A stretch of DNA of 64,000 nucleotides, taken from Aureimonas glaciei. Its GTDB lineage: Bacteria > Pseudomonadota > Alphaproteobacteria > Rhizobiales > Rhizobiaceae. Below, piece by piece: positions 41,508 through 49,417 of the stretch. A program made the translations under genes and the position numbers. The notes under the pieces are model-generated. The model was not told the DNA's origin and did no database searches. It saw nothing but the letters and a program-made list of their open reading frames with translations. The stretch lies in assembly GCF_014643375.1 (NCBI RefSeq), contig NZ_BMJJ01000011.1, positions 124,389 to 188,388 on the forward strand. Reading direction: 5' to 3'. Each line of letters starts with the position of its first letter. Position 1 is the stretch's first letter.

Positions 41508-42397
41508 CCGTCGCAACCGACACGACCCTTGCCGAAGCGATGGCGACGCCGCCGCGCCGCCGCCGGCGCATGCCGTGGGTCATCGTCCTCTGCAGCGCCT
41601 GGCTGGTGCTGGCGCTCGTTCTCGCCGTCGGCGCCGACTGGATCGCGCCCTACGGCTATGCCGAGCAGAGCCTCTTGAAGCGCCTGAAGCCGCCGGCCTT
41701 TCTCGGCGGCGACCCGGCCCATCTTCTCGGCACCGACGGGCTCGGCCGCGACGTCCTCTCGCGGCTGATCTACGCCATGCGCTCCAGCCTTCTCATCGCC
41801 TTCTGCGGCACGCTGATCGGCTCGGTCGTCGGCACCTTCCTCGGCTTCCTCGCCGCGCATTTTCGCGGCTGGGTCGAGGAGACGGTTATGCTGGCGGTCG
41901 ACTTCCAGGCCTCGATGCCCTTCCTCATCATCGCGCTGGCGGTCCTCGCCTTTTTCGGCAACAGCTTCGAGCTGTTCCTGTTCGTCATCGGTTTCTACGG
42001 CTGGGAGGTCTATGCGCGGCTGACGCGCGGCCTCGTCCTGCAGGCGAATGGGCAGGGCTATGCCTTCGCGATCCGCACGCTCGGCATCCACCCGTTCCGG
42101 ATCTATCTCCGGCATGTCCTGCCCAACATCCTCAGCGTCCTCGTCGTGCAGGTGACGCTGAACTTTCCCGAACTGATCCTGCTGGAGACCTCGCTCTCCT
42201 TCCTCGGCCTCGGCGTGCAGCCACCGCAGACGAGCCTCGGCCTGATGCTCGGCGAGGGCCGCAACTACATCGCCAGTGCCTGGTGGATGGCAATCCCTGC
42301 CGGCATTGCGATTTTCCTGACGACGCTCGGCGTCAGCCTTCTCGGCGACTACCTTCGTGACCGGCTCGATCCGACACTGCGTACCGCAGAGCGCTAA
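41504..42397 (+). CDS. oligopeptide/dipeptide-type ABC transporter permease (OppC/DppC type)
   Basis: Encodes 297 residues with one N-terminal helix after a basic start, then LGTDGLGRDVLSRLIYAMRSS, the DppC hallmark. The coupling loop is YAFAIRTLGIHPFRIYLRHV, followed by LETSLSFLGLGVQPPQTSLG. It ends the seven-gene operon 34926-42397. Its start overlaps the OppB-type stop. No obvious terminator follows; an insertion-sequence remnant lies 310 bp downstream. Confidence 0.92.
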   Translation: MTVATDTTLAEAMATPPRRRRRMPWVIVLCSAWLVLALVLAVGADWIAPYGYAEQSLLKRLKPPAFLGGDPAHLLGTDGLGRDVLSRLIYAMRSSLLIAFCGTLIGSVVGTFLGFLAAHFRGWVEETVMLAVDFQASMPFLIIALAVLAFFGNSFELFLFVIGFYGWEVYARLTRGLVLQANGQGYAFAIRTLGIHPFRIYLRHVLPNILSVLVVQVTLNFPELILLETSLSFLGLGVQPPQTSLGLMLGEGRNYIASAWWMAIPAGIAIFLTTLGVSLLGDYLRDRLDPTLRTAER

Positions 42398-42706
42398 TAA
42401 GCGCCTGTGACCCACTCCTTCGTGAGGATGATGACAAGGAGCCAACAGCGAAGGGAATCTCCACCGTCATAGAAGGGCCGAAAGCGGTCTTTCAGCTTTC
42501 CGGGCATCGGACAGGAAAGCAGCCATTCCCATGACGACCCTTTGCTTCCTTCAGTCTCCCCATCGGCCGCTTGGGTACCATGACCGCAATCATTTTCCGG
42601 GGCACGAGCGCCTCTGCTTAGTCATGCGTGTGCCACGAGAGCGCTCCTGGTGAGTTCCTGGACATGCCCTGTGCCAAGAGAGTGCTGTCGCACACCGGCA
42701 AGCCGC
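42398..42706. other. 309-bp region after the Opp-type operon
   Basis: No gene was recognised here. The neighbouring transposase remnant at 42707-42868 suggests that this stretch has been rearranged. No terminal inverted repeat or target duplication could be identified. Confidence 0.35.
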
Positions 42707-42868
42707 GAGTTCGCCACCCTCGTCGACTGGTTCGACAACCGCCGACTCCTCGAGCCTATCGGAAACATTCCCCGCAGAGGCCGAGGAACGCGACGACGCT
42801 CAGCCTGAGGTGACCTCGATCGCCGCAGGACCCAAACCGTTCAGCCTCCGAGAATCCAGGGTGGTTCA
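42707..42868 (+). mobile_element. remnant of an IS3-family insertion sequence (transposase C-terminus)
   Basis: The frame starting with GAG at 42707 reads EFATLVDWFDNRRLLEPIG and then NIP, the highly conserved end of IS3-group transposases (integrase-core tail). About two bases are missing near 42770. In the shifted frame the chain resumes as AEAEERD. The block ends with a CCTCCGAGAATCCAGGGTGG-type sequence running into TTCA at 42868, which resembles the right end of such elements. Everything before residue EFATL, including the DDE catalytic core, is gone. It is therefore a dead fragment showing past transposition, 19 bp from the end of the methyltransferase gene. Confidence 0.7.
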
Positions 42869-42887
42869 CAATGCCCGGAGCACGAGA

Positions 42888-43754
42888 CTATGAGAGGCGG
42901 CCGAACACGAACGTCGCCAGCGGGGCGGCATCCCGTTCGACATCGACATAGCCACGCGATCCCAGCAGCGCCTCGATTTCCGCGGGATCGGTGACCTCGC
43001 CACCGCCGCGCAGCGTGCGCAAGGAAGACATCACCGCCATGAAGGCATCGTCCGGCTGGGTGTAGAGCGCGGCAACGAGCCAAGCGCCGCTACAGGAGGC
43101 CGCCCTGACCCGGTCGATCGCTTTTTCGAGGACCGCCCGCGACATGAACATGGTCGGCAGCCAGACCAGAGTATAGCGCGGCCCCGGCGTCAGGGCCTTC
43201 ACGTCGAGATGGGTGAGGCAGATCCGCCCGGCATGCGGGCTGGCGGCGACGTTCTTCTCGGCAAGGCCAAGGGCAAATTCCCATCGATCGATCCCTTCGA
43301 CATGGAGATCGGGACAGGTTTCTGCGGCTCTGAGCGCAATGCCCCCAACCCCGGTTCCGACGTCGAGAAACAGACCCGTCAGGGCCTGACGCAGCAGGGG
43401 ACGCGTTTCGGCGAGGGCGAGGATGCGGTCGAAGGCACTGCGGGACGCCCTTCCGATCGACTGGAGAAGCTCGGGATCCTCGACCCGAAAGCCCGGGGGG
43501 CGATCCGGGTGGCGCAGCAGTTCGCCCCCCTCGGCAAAGGCCATCTCGGCCGCGGTGAGCAGCTGGGCAATGTCCGCCTCGTCCGGTGCGGCGATGCCGG
43601 CGCCGGCGGACAGTTCAGCGCCGATGTCGATCAGGTCACGGATGGCGGGGTCCGCCGCGTCGCTGTTCTGCAACTTCAGCGACGCGCCGACGACCGCCAG
43701 CATCCGCGCGGAACGAGTGAGATCCTGGATACGACGAGCATGGGTTTCCGACAC
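42888..43754 (-). CDS. class I SAM-dependent methyltransferase
   Basis: Encodes 288 residues. The second half has the Rossmann-like SAM-binding motif LFLDVGTGVGGIALRAAE and the acidic end of strand 2 in VEGIDRWEFAL, then LTHLDVKAL and LVWLPTMFM. The first about 125 residues are helical and may form the substrate-recognition part, as in small-molecule O-methyltransferases. Substrate is unknown. It stands alone on the minus strand; upstream (43755-43832) is a short gap to the DUF1127 gene. Its 3-prime end is next to the IS3 remnant. Confidence 0.83.
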   Translation of the reverse strand: MSETHARRIQDLTRSARMLAVVGASLKLQNSDAADPAIRDLIDIGAELSAGAGIAAPDEADIAQLLTAAEMAFAEGGELLRHPDRPPGFRVEDPELLQSIGRASRSAFDRILALAETRPLLRQALTGLFLDVGTGVGGIALRAAETCPDLHVEGIDRWEFALGLAEKNVAASPHAGRICLTHLDVKALTPGPRYTLVWLPTMFMSRAVLEKAIDRVRAASCSGAWLVAALYTQPDDAFMAVMSSLRTLRGGGEVTDPAEIEALLGSRGYVDVERDAAPLATFVFGRLS

Positions 43755-43832
43755 GGGAACACTCCTTCATAATTCATGATGGCTTGGTGGACGGGAAGGC
43801 ACGGCTACCGCCGCGCCGCGCCCCGCTGGCGG

Positions 43833-44168
43833 TCATGGCCGATGTCGCGGCGCCCCGGTTTCGGTGTTGAGGTTCTGGACCGGTTGCTCCCGCCAGAGAT
43901 CCCGACCGAGCGGAGCAAAATGGCCGCCCGGCAGCCTCGCCAGACCGATGTCGCGCAGCTGGTGGTCGGACATCTGCCGCAACAGATCCTCGTCGCGCCG
44001 AATCCGCAGAAACGTCCTTTGCGCCGTCAGGAAACGCTGCGCCATCGCCAGGAGATATCTTCCCAGGCCCAGCAACGGGTGACGCTTCGCGTCGTCGGTT
44101 CCTTGCGCCGGACGCCGCTGGCCGACCGCCGACATTTCCGACCGTTCGAATGAAATCTGTCTGTGCAT
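43833..44168 (-). CDS. DUF1127 domain-containing protein
   Basis: Encodes 111 residues. The central part contains the DUF1127 signature RIRRDEDLLRQMSDHQLRDIGLAR, a short Arg-rich helical domain widespread in alphaproteobacteria and often linked to stress and metal or phosphate regulation in known cases. The N-terminal half and C-terminal tail are unremarkable. The ATG at 44168 has GAGG 7 bp upstream, which supports it over an internal ATG at 44135. No role can be inferred from the neighbours. Confidence 0.75.
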   Translation of the reverse strand: MHRQISFERSEMSAVGQRRPAQGTDDAKRHPLLGLGRYLLAMAQRFLTAQRTFLRIRRDEDLLRQMSDHQLRDIGLARLPGGHFAPLGRDLWREQPVQNLNTETGAPRHRP

Positions 44169-44550
44169 TTTTCAATCCTCACGTTCACTCGAGCCCCCCG
44201 TCCGGGTTGCTTCGAGCCGGGTTTTGCGGCTCGCGGATTGCCTTCCTGTTTCGAAGGGGCGGTGATTGCCTACAATCGCAACGCGAAGGGCCGCCGACAG
44301 CGCTCGCCTGGCCCGGCGCCATCCCTGGACGCCGGGTATTGCGTTCTTCACGGGCACTTCAGAGCGACAGAGCGTTGCAGATTGCGGCCGCCACAGGCGC
44401 GACGGTGAAGGGGGCGTTATGATTTCGCCCGCCGCGCGCTCTCCCCAGCATCGGCTTCGATTGAAACTCCGGCACGGGTTTCGAAGCGGAGCTGTAACGC
44501 GCGTCCTCCAGCTTCGGCATCGTGTCGAACAAGACGAGGAAGATATTCGG
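44169..44550. other. 382-bp divergent region between DUF1127 and cupin genes
   Basis: Both promoters should lie here. A reading frame continues upstream of the cupin start to 44266 but shows no family resemblance. Nothing else was recognised. Confidence 0.4.
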
Positions 44551-45051
44551 ATGAATATGTCAGTGCCAAACGGGCCGGTTACTCCCGACTTTACCCGTGA
44601 ATGGTGGGAGGTGACGCCCGGCGAGCGTTTCATCATCCGGGCCTCGGTCGCGGAGACCGCGGGCCTCTACACCATGCTGGAGGTCGTGGCCGACCCTCGC
44701 AACGGTGTTCCCCTGCATGTGCACGCGAACGAGGAGGAGCACTTCGTCATCCTCGAAGGTCATGTCCATCTCGTTTACGGTGACCAGAGCGTCGAACTGT
44801 CGGCGGGCGAGGCCGTGACCGTGAAACGGGGTACGGCCCACGCCTGGTGCAATCTGTCGGACCGGATCGCCCGGATGCTGATCATCTTCGCGCCCGGCAA
44901 TCTCGAGAAGACGTTCAGGCTCATCGGCTCCTTGAAGGGCGACGATCTCGCGGCCGTGCTGGAATCCAACGAAAGCGATGGCTCGACGATCGTCGGCCCC
45001 CCGCCTTTCGACGACGTCTACACCGTCCTGTCGCCTCGGCCGAGGCCGTGA
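44551..45051 (+). CDS. cupin domain-containing protein
   Basis: Encodes 166 residues forming a single cupin barrel. The two metal motifs are PLHVHANEEEHFVILEG (His, His, Glu) and GTAHAWCN (late His). This pattern supports a mononuclear metal site. Such proteins are dioxygenases, isomerases or small-molecule-binding proteins, and the function cannot be told here. Two in-frame ATG codons (44551, 44557) are near a GAGGA site; the first was taken. It is followed after 355 bp by a DoxX-like gene on the same strand. Confidence 0.78.
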   Translation: MNMSVPNGPVTPDFTREWWEVTPGERFIIRASVAETAGLYTMLEVVADPRNGVPLHVHANEEEHFVILEGHVHLVYGDQSVELSAGEAVTVKRGTAHAWCNLSDRIARMLIIFAPGNLEKTFRLIGSLKGDDLAAVLESNESDGSTIVGPPPFDDVYTVLSPRPRP

Positions 45052-45406
45052 GGGCCGATCCTGCCGCCGCCCCAATTCCCGCAGAACGTGTGGATCGGTA
45101 TCCGCAATAGCATCGCCGGCGCTTGTGGCTTCCGCTGGCCAATGCCAGAAATACCGTCGGAATTCCCGCATCCCATGACAGCCCCGGCTTCGCCGGACCG
45201 AAAGCGCAAGGACCGTCGCTGCCGTCCGGCAGGCCGGCGGTCGACTGACGCCGCGACGAACCGGATCGGTGCCCGACCGGCCGATCCCGGCGTCCAGACG
45301 ATCGATCGTCGGCTCCCCCTCGGCCTCGACGATCGGCCGTCTCGCATCGATGCCACCCTCCTCGCCTCTCCGCCGAGGCTCCCATGGACAGAAAGGATCT
45401 CTTGAA
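45052..45406. other. 355-bp region between cupin and DoxX-like genes
   Basis: No gene or clear regulatory structure was recognised, apart from the AAGGA ribosome binding site near 45393 for the following gene. Confidence 0.4.
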
Positions 45407-45829
45407 ATGCGTGCTTCCATCGTGGGCCGTTCGATCGTGACGATCGTCGCCGGCCTCCTCCTTCTCGACGGCTTTCTCCAGCTGGCTTCGCCACCGATGA
45501 TGGTCGAAACCCTGGCGCATTCCGGATTTGCAGCCGACAGCGGACCGCGCCTCGCCGTCTTCACCTTGACCTGCGCCTGCCTCCTGATCATCCCGCGCCT
45601 GTCGCCGCTCGGGGCGGTGCTCTGCACCGGATTCCTCGGGGGCGCGATCGCCACCCATTTTCGCATCGACGGGTTTGGATCGCCGCCGCAGCTGATCTGC
45701 CTCGTCCTCGGCATGCTCATCTGGCTGGGCATGGCGCTGGCCGATCCCCGCGTCCGCGCCTTCCTGCCGGCCGGTCTCGGCCGCCGTTCGCCGGCAGGAT
45801 GGTCCGCCGGCGAGCGATCCGGCTACTGA
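45407..45829 (+). CDS. DoxX-like family membrane protein
   Basis: Encodes 140 residues with four membrane helices. The layout matches the small DoxX-like family: first helix TIVAGLLLLDGFLQL, then ETLAHSGF, LTCACLLIIPRLSPLGAVL and GFLGGAIATHFRI near the third helix. Function is unknown for most members; some accompany redox or detoxification genes. It is convergent with the SDR gene at 45941, and a perfect 11-bp hairpin separates them. Confidence 0.75.
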   Translation: MRASIVGRSIVTIVAGLLLLDGFLQLASPPMMVETLAHSGFAADSGPRLAVFTLTCACLLIIPRLSPLGAVLCTGFLGGAIATHFRIDGFGSPPQLICLVLGMLIWLGMALADPRVRAFLPAGLGRRSPAGWSAGERSGY

Positions 45830-45871
45830 AGACGCCAGGCGACCAGGGCGGTCGCGATGGCATGCGCCGGG

Positions 45872-45900
45872 GGACGTCGCGCCCTCTGAGCGCGACGTCC
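45872..45900. terminator. bidirectional hairpin terminator
   Basis: GGACGTCGCGC (45872-45882) pairs perfectly with GCGCGACGTCC (45890-45900) around a 7-base loop. It lies between the convergent DoxX-like and SDR genes and can stop transcription from both sides. A run of A on the right (GGGAAAAACC, about 45923) would appear as T in the minus-strand transcript but is before, not after, the stem for that strand. Confidence 0.7.
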
Positions 45901-45940
45901 GGACAGACCCCTCCATGGGAGCGGGAAAAACCCTGCCGCA

Positions 45941-46729
45941 TCAGACCGTCGGCACGGTTCCGCCGTCGATCACCACCTCCGTCCCGGTGATGGAGGCCGC
46001 GCGCGGCGAGACCAGAAACGCGACGAGGTCTGCGACCTCCTGCGGCTGGGCGGGACGCCCCAGTGGGATCCCGCCGAGACTGTCCATGATGATGCGCTTG
46101 CCGCCCTCATAATCGGTCCCGGCCTGCTCGGCCAGACGCTGGGCCAGACGAACGGAAGCTTCGGTCTCCACCCAGCCGGGTGAGACGCGCACCACGCGCA
46201 CGCCCTTCGGCGCCAGCTCCTTCGACAGCGCCTTGCTGTAGGTGGCGAGGGCGCCTTTGGCGGCGGCATAGCCGATGGTGGACTCCGGCAGCGGCAGTTC
46301 GTGCTGGATGGAGGTGACGTGGATCACGACGCCCGACCCGCGCTCGAGCATTCCCGGCACCAGAGCCCGGTCGATGCGCACGGCCGCCATCAGGTTCTGG
46401 TTGATCTCCTTCATCCAGATCTCGTCGCTGAGCGCCGCGAAACCGCCCCCGGGCGCGCTCGATCCGCCGAGGACGTTGACGAGAATATCGACGCCGCCCA
46501 GTTCGGTCTCGGCCGACCGCGCGAAGTCGGCGCAGCCCTCGGCAGACATCAGATCGGCCGCAAAGAACCCGACCGTCTCCGGCAAATCGTCCGGCCTCGA
46601 CCGGGCCCCCGTCACGACGCGGGCACCGGCGCCGACCAGCGCGGCAACGACGGCCCCGCCGACGCCCTTGGTGCCGCCCGTCACGACGGCCCGGCGACCG
46701 GTGAGATCGATCCAGCCGGCGCCCATCAT
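45941..46729 (-). CDS. short-chain dehydrogenase/reductase (SDR)
   Basis: Encodes 262 residues. It has the classical NAD(P) motif TGGTKGVGG, the N-V-L-G-G segment, catalytic Ser in VTSIQH, and the catalytic Y-x-x-x-K as YAAAK. PGWVETE follows, typical of the substrate loop. It reduces or oxidises an unknown carbonyl or alcohol. The start overlaps the NTF2-like gene by 4 bp; a second ATG directly follows the first. With the divergent HxlR gene it forms a regulated module. Confidence 0.88.
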   Translation of the reverse strand: MMGAGWIDLTGRRAVVTGGTKGVGGAVVAALVGAGARVVTGARSRPDDLPETVGFFAADLMSAEGCADFARSAETELGGVDILVNVLGGSSAPGGGFAALSDEIWMKEINQNLMAAVRIDRALVPGMLERGSGVVIHVTSIQHELPLPESTIGYAAAKGALATYSKALSKELAPKGVRVVRVSPGWVETEASVRLAQRLAEQAGTDYEGGKRIIMDSLGGIPLGRPAQPQEVADLVAFLVSPRAASITGTEVVIDGGTVPTV

Positions 46730-47049
46730 CCGATCTCCAGCGCTGCGATGCGGCCATCGCGGAGGGTGAAGCGATGGGTGAGCGTCACCGGGCTGCCGGG
46801 GAACGATCCCGTCACCCTGGCCGGGACCTCGAGGACCCCGCCCTGCCGCTCGACCGACAGCGGCCGCGCCGTGAACGGCGTGCGCGCCATCGTCTCGACG
46901 CGCCAGTCGCGGATCGCGAGAAGGCCGCGGTGGTGCCTCGCCTCATCGCAGACGACGGCGTCGTCGGTAAACACGGTGCTGAGTTCTGCCATCGTGGCGT
47001 CGGCGGCCAGATCGAAGTAGAGGGCTAGTGCCTCGGGTGCGTTTAACAT
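46726..47049 (-). CDS. NTF2/SnoaL-like protein
   Basis: Encodes 107 residues. An alpha+beta cone fold of the NTF2-like group is indicated by [21 protein letters not shown] at the start, [21 protein letters not shown] and [18 protein letters not shown] at the end. Members are small-molecule isomerases, hydrolases or binding proteins. The ATG at 47049 follows AGGAGATGAC, which decides it over an open extension to 47112. It is the first gene of a two-gene operon with the SDR. Confidence 0.8.
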   Translation of the reverse strand: MLNAPEALALYFDLAADATMAELSTVFTDDAVVCDEARHHRGLLAIRDWRVETMARTPFTARPLSVERQGGVLEVPARVTGSFPGSPVTLTHRFTLRDGRIAALEIG

Positions 47050-47105
47050 GTCATCTCCTGTCAAATGCTGTTGTGGTTCCCCAAAGATCATTCTAAGCTC
47101 GGAGA

Positions 47106-47489
47106 ATGACAAGTACGCACGAAAAAGTAGGGTACTTACGTCCGAGTAAGCCCGCCGAGCACACGCCCTTTACGGCCGCCTCCGGCGTCGAACATGTCGT
47201 GCGCATGCTGGAGGGGCGGTGGAAGCTGGTGATCCTGTTCCATCTCTTCGGCGGCCGGCTGCTGCGCTTCTCCGATCTGGAGCGGGCGATCCCCGACATC
47301 TCGCAGAAGATGCTGATCCAGCAACTGCGCCAGATGGAGGCCGACGGGATCGTCACGCGCCTCGTGCACCACCAGGTGCCGCCCAAGGTCGAGTACGGGC
47401 TGACGGCGTGGGGCCAGTCGCTCTGCCCGGCGCTGGACGCGCTCCTGACATGGGCGGAGGCGAAGCCGGAAGGCACGCACACGCCGTGA
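47106..47489 (+). CDS. HxlR-family transcriptional regulator
   Basis: Encodes 127 residues. The winged helix of the HxlR family is clear: VVRMLEGRWKLVILFHLFGG, RFSDLERAIPDISQKMLIQQLRQMEADGIV and the wing VPPKVEYGLTAWG. It is divergent from the NTF2-like/SDR operon with 56 bp between starts, so it most likely controls that operon in response to reactive or aromatic compounds, as relatives do. The called ATG has no well-placed ribosome binding site (GGAGA touches the start), so the message may be leaderless. An inverted repeat lies within its first codons. No cysteine occurs near the N-terminus, unlike thiol-sensing relatives. Confidence 0.85.
   Translation: MTSTHEKVGYLRPSKPAEHTPFTAASGVEHVVRMLEGRWKLVILFHLFGGRLLRFSDLERAIPDISQKMLIQQLRQMEADGIVTRLVHHQVPPKVEYGLTAWGQSLCPALDALLTWAEAKPEGTHTP
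47111..47137. promoter_or_regulatory. inverted repeat at the start of the HxlR gene
   Basis: AAGTAC (47111-47116) and GTACTT (47132-47137) are inverted arms with centres 21 bp apart, two helical turns. HxlR-type regulators bind such TAC/GTA-containing inverted repeats as dimers, so this is a likely autoregulatory operator. It lies inside the first codons, or over the transcription start if the message is leaderless. Confidence 0.4.
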
Positions 47490-47498
47490 CGACGCGCT

Positions 47499-48128
47499 TC
47501 AGCGGCGGCGGGAGCCGGGGCGACGCTGCCGCCTGACGAGGCCGAGCTGCGTGACGAGGACCATCGCCGCGCCGAGCCCCCAGCCGGCGACGACGTCGCT
47601 CGGCCAGTGGGCGCCGGCCGCCACCCGGGCGAGACAGGCCGCGGCGCCGGCGGTGAAGAGCGGCATGCGCCAGCGGGGAAGCCGCATGGCCAGACCGAGA
47701 ACGATGGCGGCGACACAGGCGGCCTGCGCTGACGGCAGGGCGGCGAAACGATCGTCGAAGGCCATCGGCTCGAAGCGCCATGCATCGGCTCCGGCAGAGG
47801 GTCGGATGCGGCCGATCAGGTGCTTGAGAGTCGCGGCTGCGGCGAGCGATGCCGCGGCGGAGACGAGGACCAGCGTCGCGGTGTGGCCGGGAAGCTGCGC
47901 CGGATCGGCGGGTCGCCTGCGACCCGGGCGGGTCGGCGCCACCAGCGCCGCGAGGACCGCCGCGACAGCCAGGACGGCGCCGGGAAGGGCCAGCCAGTTC
48001 GAGAACGCGGCCCCGCTGCCGGGCTGGCGGGACTGCTGGGTCGCCACCCAGGCGGCCACGGGCGTGTCGACCCAGACCATGACGGGAAGAATCACAAGCA
48101 AAGAGACGGCCAGACCCTTGCCTCGCAT
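47499..48128 (-). CDS. PAP2-family phosphatase-like membrane protein with altered active site
   Basis: Encodes 209 residues with about five membrane helices. PAP2 motif 1 is present as KHLIGRIRP and motif 3 as ARVAAGAHWPSD, keeping the Arg, nucleophilic His and Asp. Motif 2, normally PSGH, reads PSAQ, so the histidine that acts as acid in catalysis is replaced by Gln. The protein may be weakly active, use another residue, or have lost phosphatase activity. It sits 3 bp after the FAD monooxygenase gene on the same strand and is convergent with the HxlR gene 9 bp away. The C-terminus is strongly basic. Confidence 0.8.
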   Translation of the reverse strand: MRGKGLAVSLLVILPVMVWVDTPVAAWVATQQSRQPGSGAAFSNWLALPGAVLAVAAVLAALVAPTRPGRRRPADPAQLPGHTATLVLVSAAASLAAAATLKHLIGRIRPSAGADAWRFEPMAFDDRFAALPSAQAACVAAIVLGLAMRLPRWRMPLFTAGAAACLARVAAGAHWPSDVVAGWGLGAAMVLVTQLGLVRRQRRPGSRRR

Positions 48129-48131
48129 GGA

Positions 48132-49244
48132 TCAGGCCTCGGCCAGAAGCGGCGTGTAGCTGTGCCGATACAGGGGCATGCCGGCGAAGCGCAGCAGCCT
48201 GGTGCTGATCCCCGCGGGCAGACGGCGGAGGCGGTCGCGGGTTTCCGATTGTCCCTGGACCCAATCGACTCTGGGCTTACGGCGCGCGGCGTAGCAGCCG
48301 AGCGCCGTGTCGAGATCACCGGGCGCGGCGATCGCGGCGGCCAGAAGCAAGGCATCCTCGCAGGCCATTCCGGCGCCCTCGGCCATGCTGGGGGATGTCG
48401 CATGCGCCGCATCGCCGATCAGCACGACACGGCCGCTGAAGCTTGTCCGCGGTTGAACCGTCTCGATGCGGCTGAAATACAGCGGCGTCTCGGGCAGGAG
48501 CTGATCGAGCAGCGGCCCGATCGGCGCGGCGAAATCGGCGAAATAGGATCGCAGCTGCGCGCCGCTGGCCCGTTCTCGCGGATCGCCCGCCGTCTGGGTG
48601 ATCTCGGCGTAAACGTACAGCGTCGAGCGGTCCACCGGCTCCGCCAGGAGCGTCCGGCCCTTGGACACCATGACCGTCCAGGCGTCGATGCCCGAAAGGT
48701 TCCGGGCGAAGAAGCGCCAGCATCCGTTGCCGGTATAGGTCGGCGACGCGGGATCGATGGCCAGCCGGCGGATCGTGGAATGGAGGCCGTCCGCCCCCAC
48801 GACAAGGTCGTAGGTCTGGGCGCTCTGGTCGTCGAACGTCACCTCACAGCCGTTGGCGATCTGCCGAAGCTCGGTGACGCCCCGGCCGGTTCGGATGGGC
48901 AGGCCAGCGACCGATTCCCGCAGGATCGCGTGCAGGGCGGAGCGCGGCATGCCGAGGCAGGGTCCGCAATCCGTCCAGAAGGCCTCGGCGTCGATGCTGC
49001 TGAGGTGTCTCCCCCGATGGTCGTAGAAATCCTGCCGGCGGATCGGCACCGCCGCCTCGATCATTTGCGGCATGAGCCCGAGGCGTCCGAAGGCTCGGGA
49101 CGCATTGCCGGGCAGGAACAGCCCGAAGCCCGGTGACCGCCAGTCGTAGCGCCGCTCGACGATGTCGGCCGAGATGCCGCGGGACAGAAGCGCGCGCGCC
49201 AGCGAGAGGCCGGCCAGACCGGCGCCGACGATGAGTATCTTCAC
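48132..49244 (-). CDS. FAD-dependent monooxygenase (aromatic hydroxylase fold)
   Basis: Encodes 370 residues of the p-hydroxybenzoate hydroxylase-like flavin family. The N-terminal FAD motif is ILIVGAGLAGLSLARALLSR with Glu at VERR, the middle DG motif is VVGADGLHSTIRRL, and the second FAD motif is RVVLIGDAAHATSPSMAEGAG. Such enzymes hydroxylate aromatic or polyketide-like compounds with NAD(P)H and oxygen. The substrate is unknown. It is followed by the PAP2-like gene and is 173 bp from the response regulator operon upstream. Confidence 0.87.
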   Translation of the reverse strand: MKILIVGAGLAGLSLARALLSRGISADIVERRYDWRSPGFGLFLPGNASRAFGRLGLMPQMIEAAVPIRRQDFYDHRGRHLSSIDAEAFWTDCGPCLGMPRSALHAILRESVAGLPIRTGRGVTELRQIANGCEVTFDDQSAQTYDLVVGADGLHSTIRRLAIDPASPTYTGNGCWRFFARNLSGIDAWTVMVSKGRTLLAEPVDRSTLYVYAEITQTAGDPRERASGAQLRSYFADFAAPIGPLLDQLLPETPLYFSRIETVQPRTSFSGRVVLIGDAAHATSPSMAEGAGMACEDALLLAAAIAAPGDLDTALGCYAARRKPRVDWVQGQSETRDRLRRLPAGISTRLLRFAGMPLYRHSYTPLLAEA

Positions 49245-49417
49245 GGTTGTTCCTCGCGTTTTCGAAAGCGGTTGTCGCGGTTCGCGGCACCGTCCGAAGA
49301 GGTGTCGGCGGGGCAGACCGCCGCCGATGCCTGACGGCCGGAGATAGACGCGGCCCGTTTCGCAGGCGCTTCAGTTGCACCGCGTTCGGCTACAGACGAA
49401 ACGATGGCACGCCGGCG

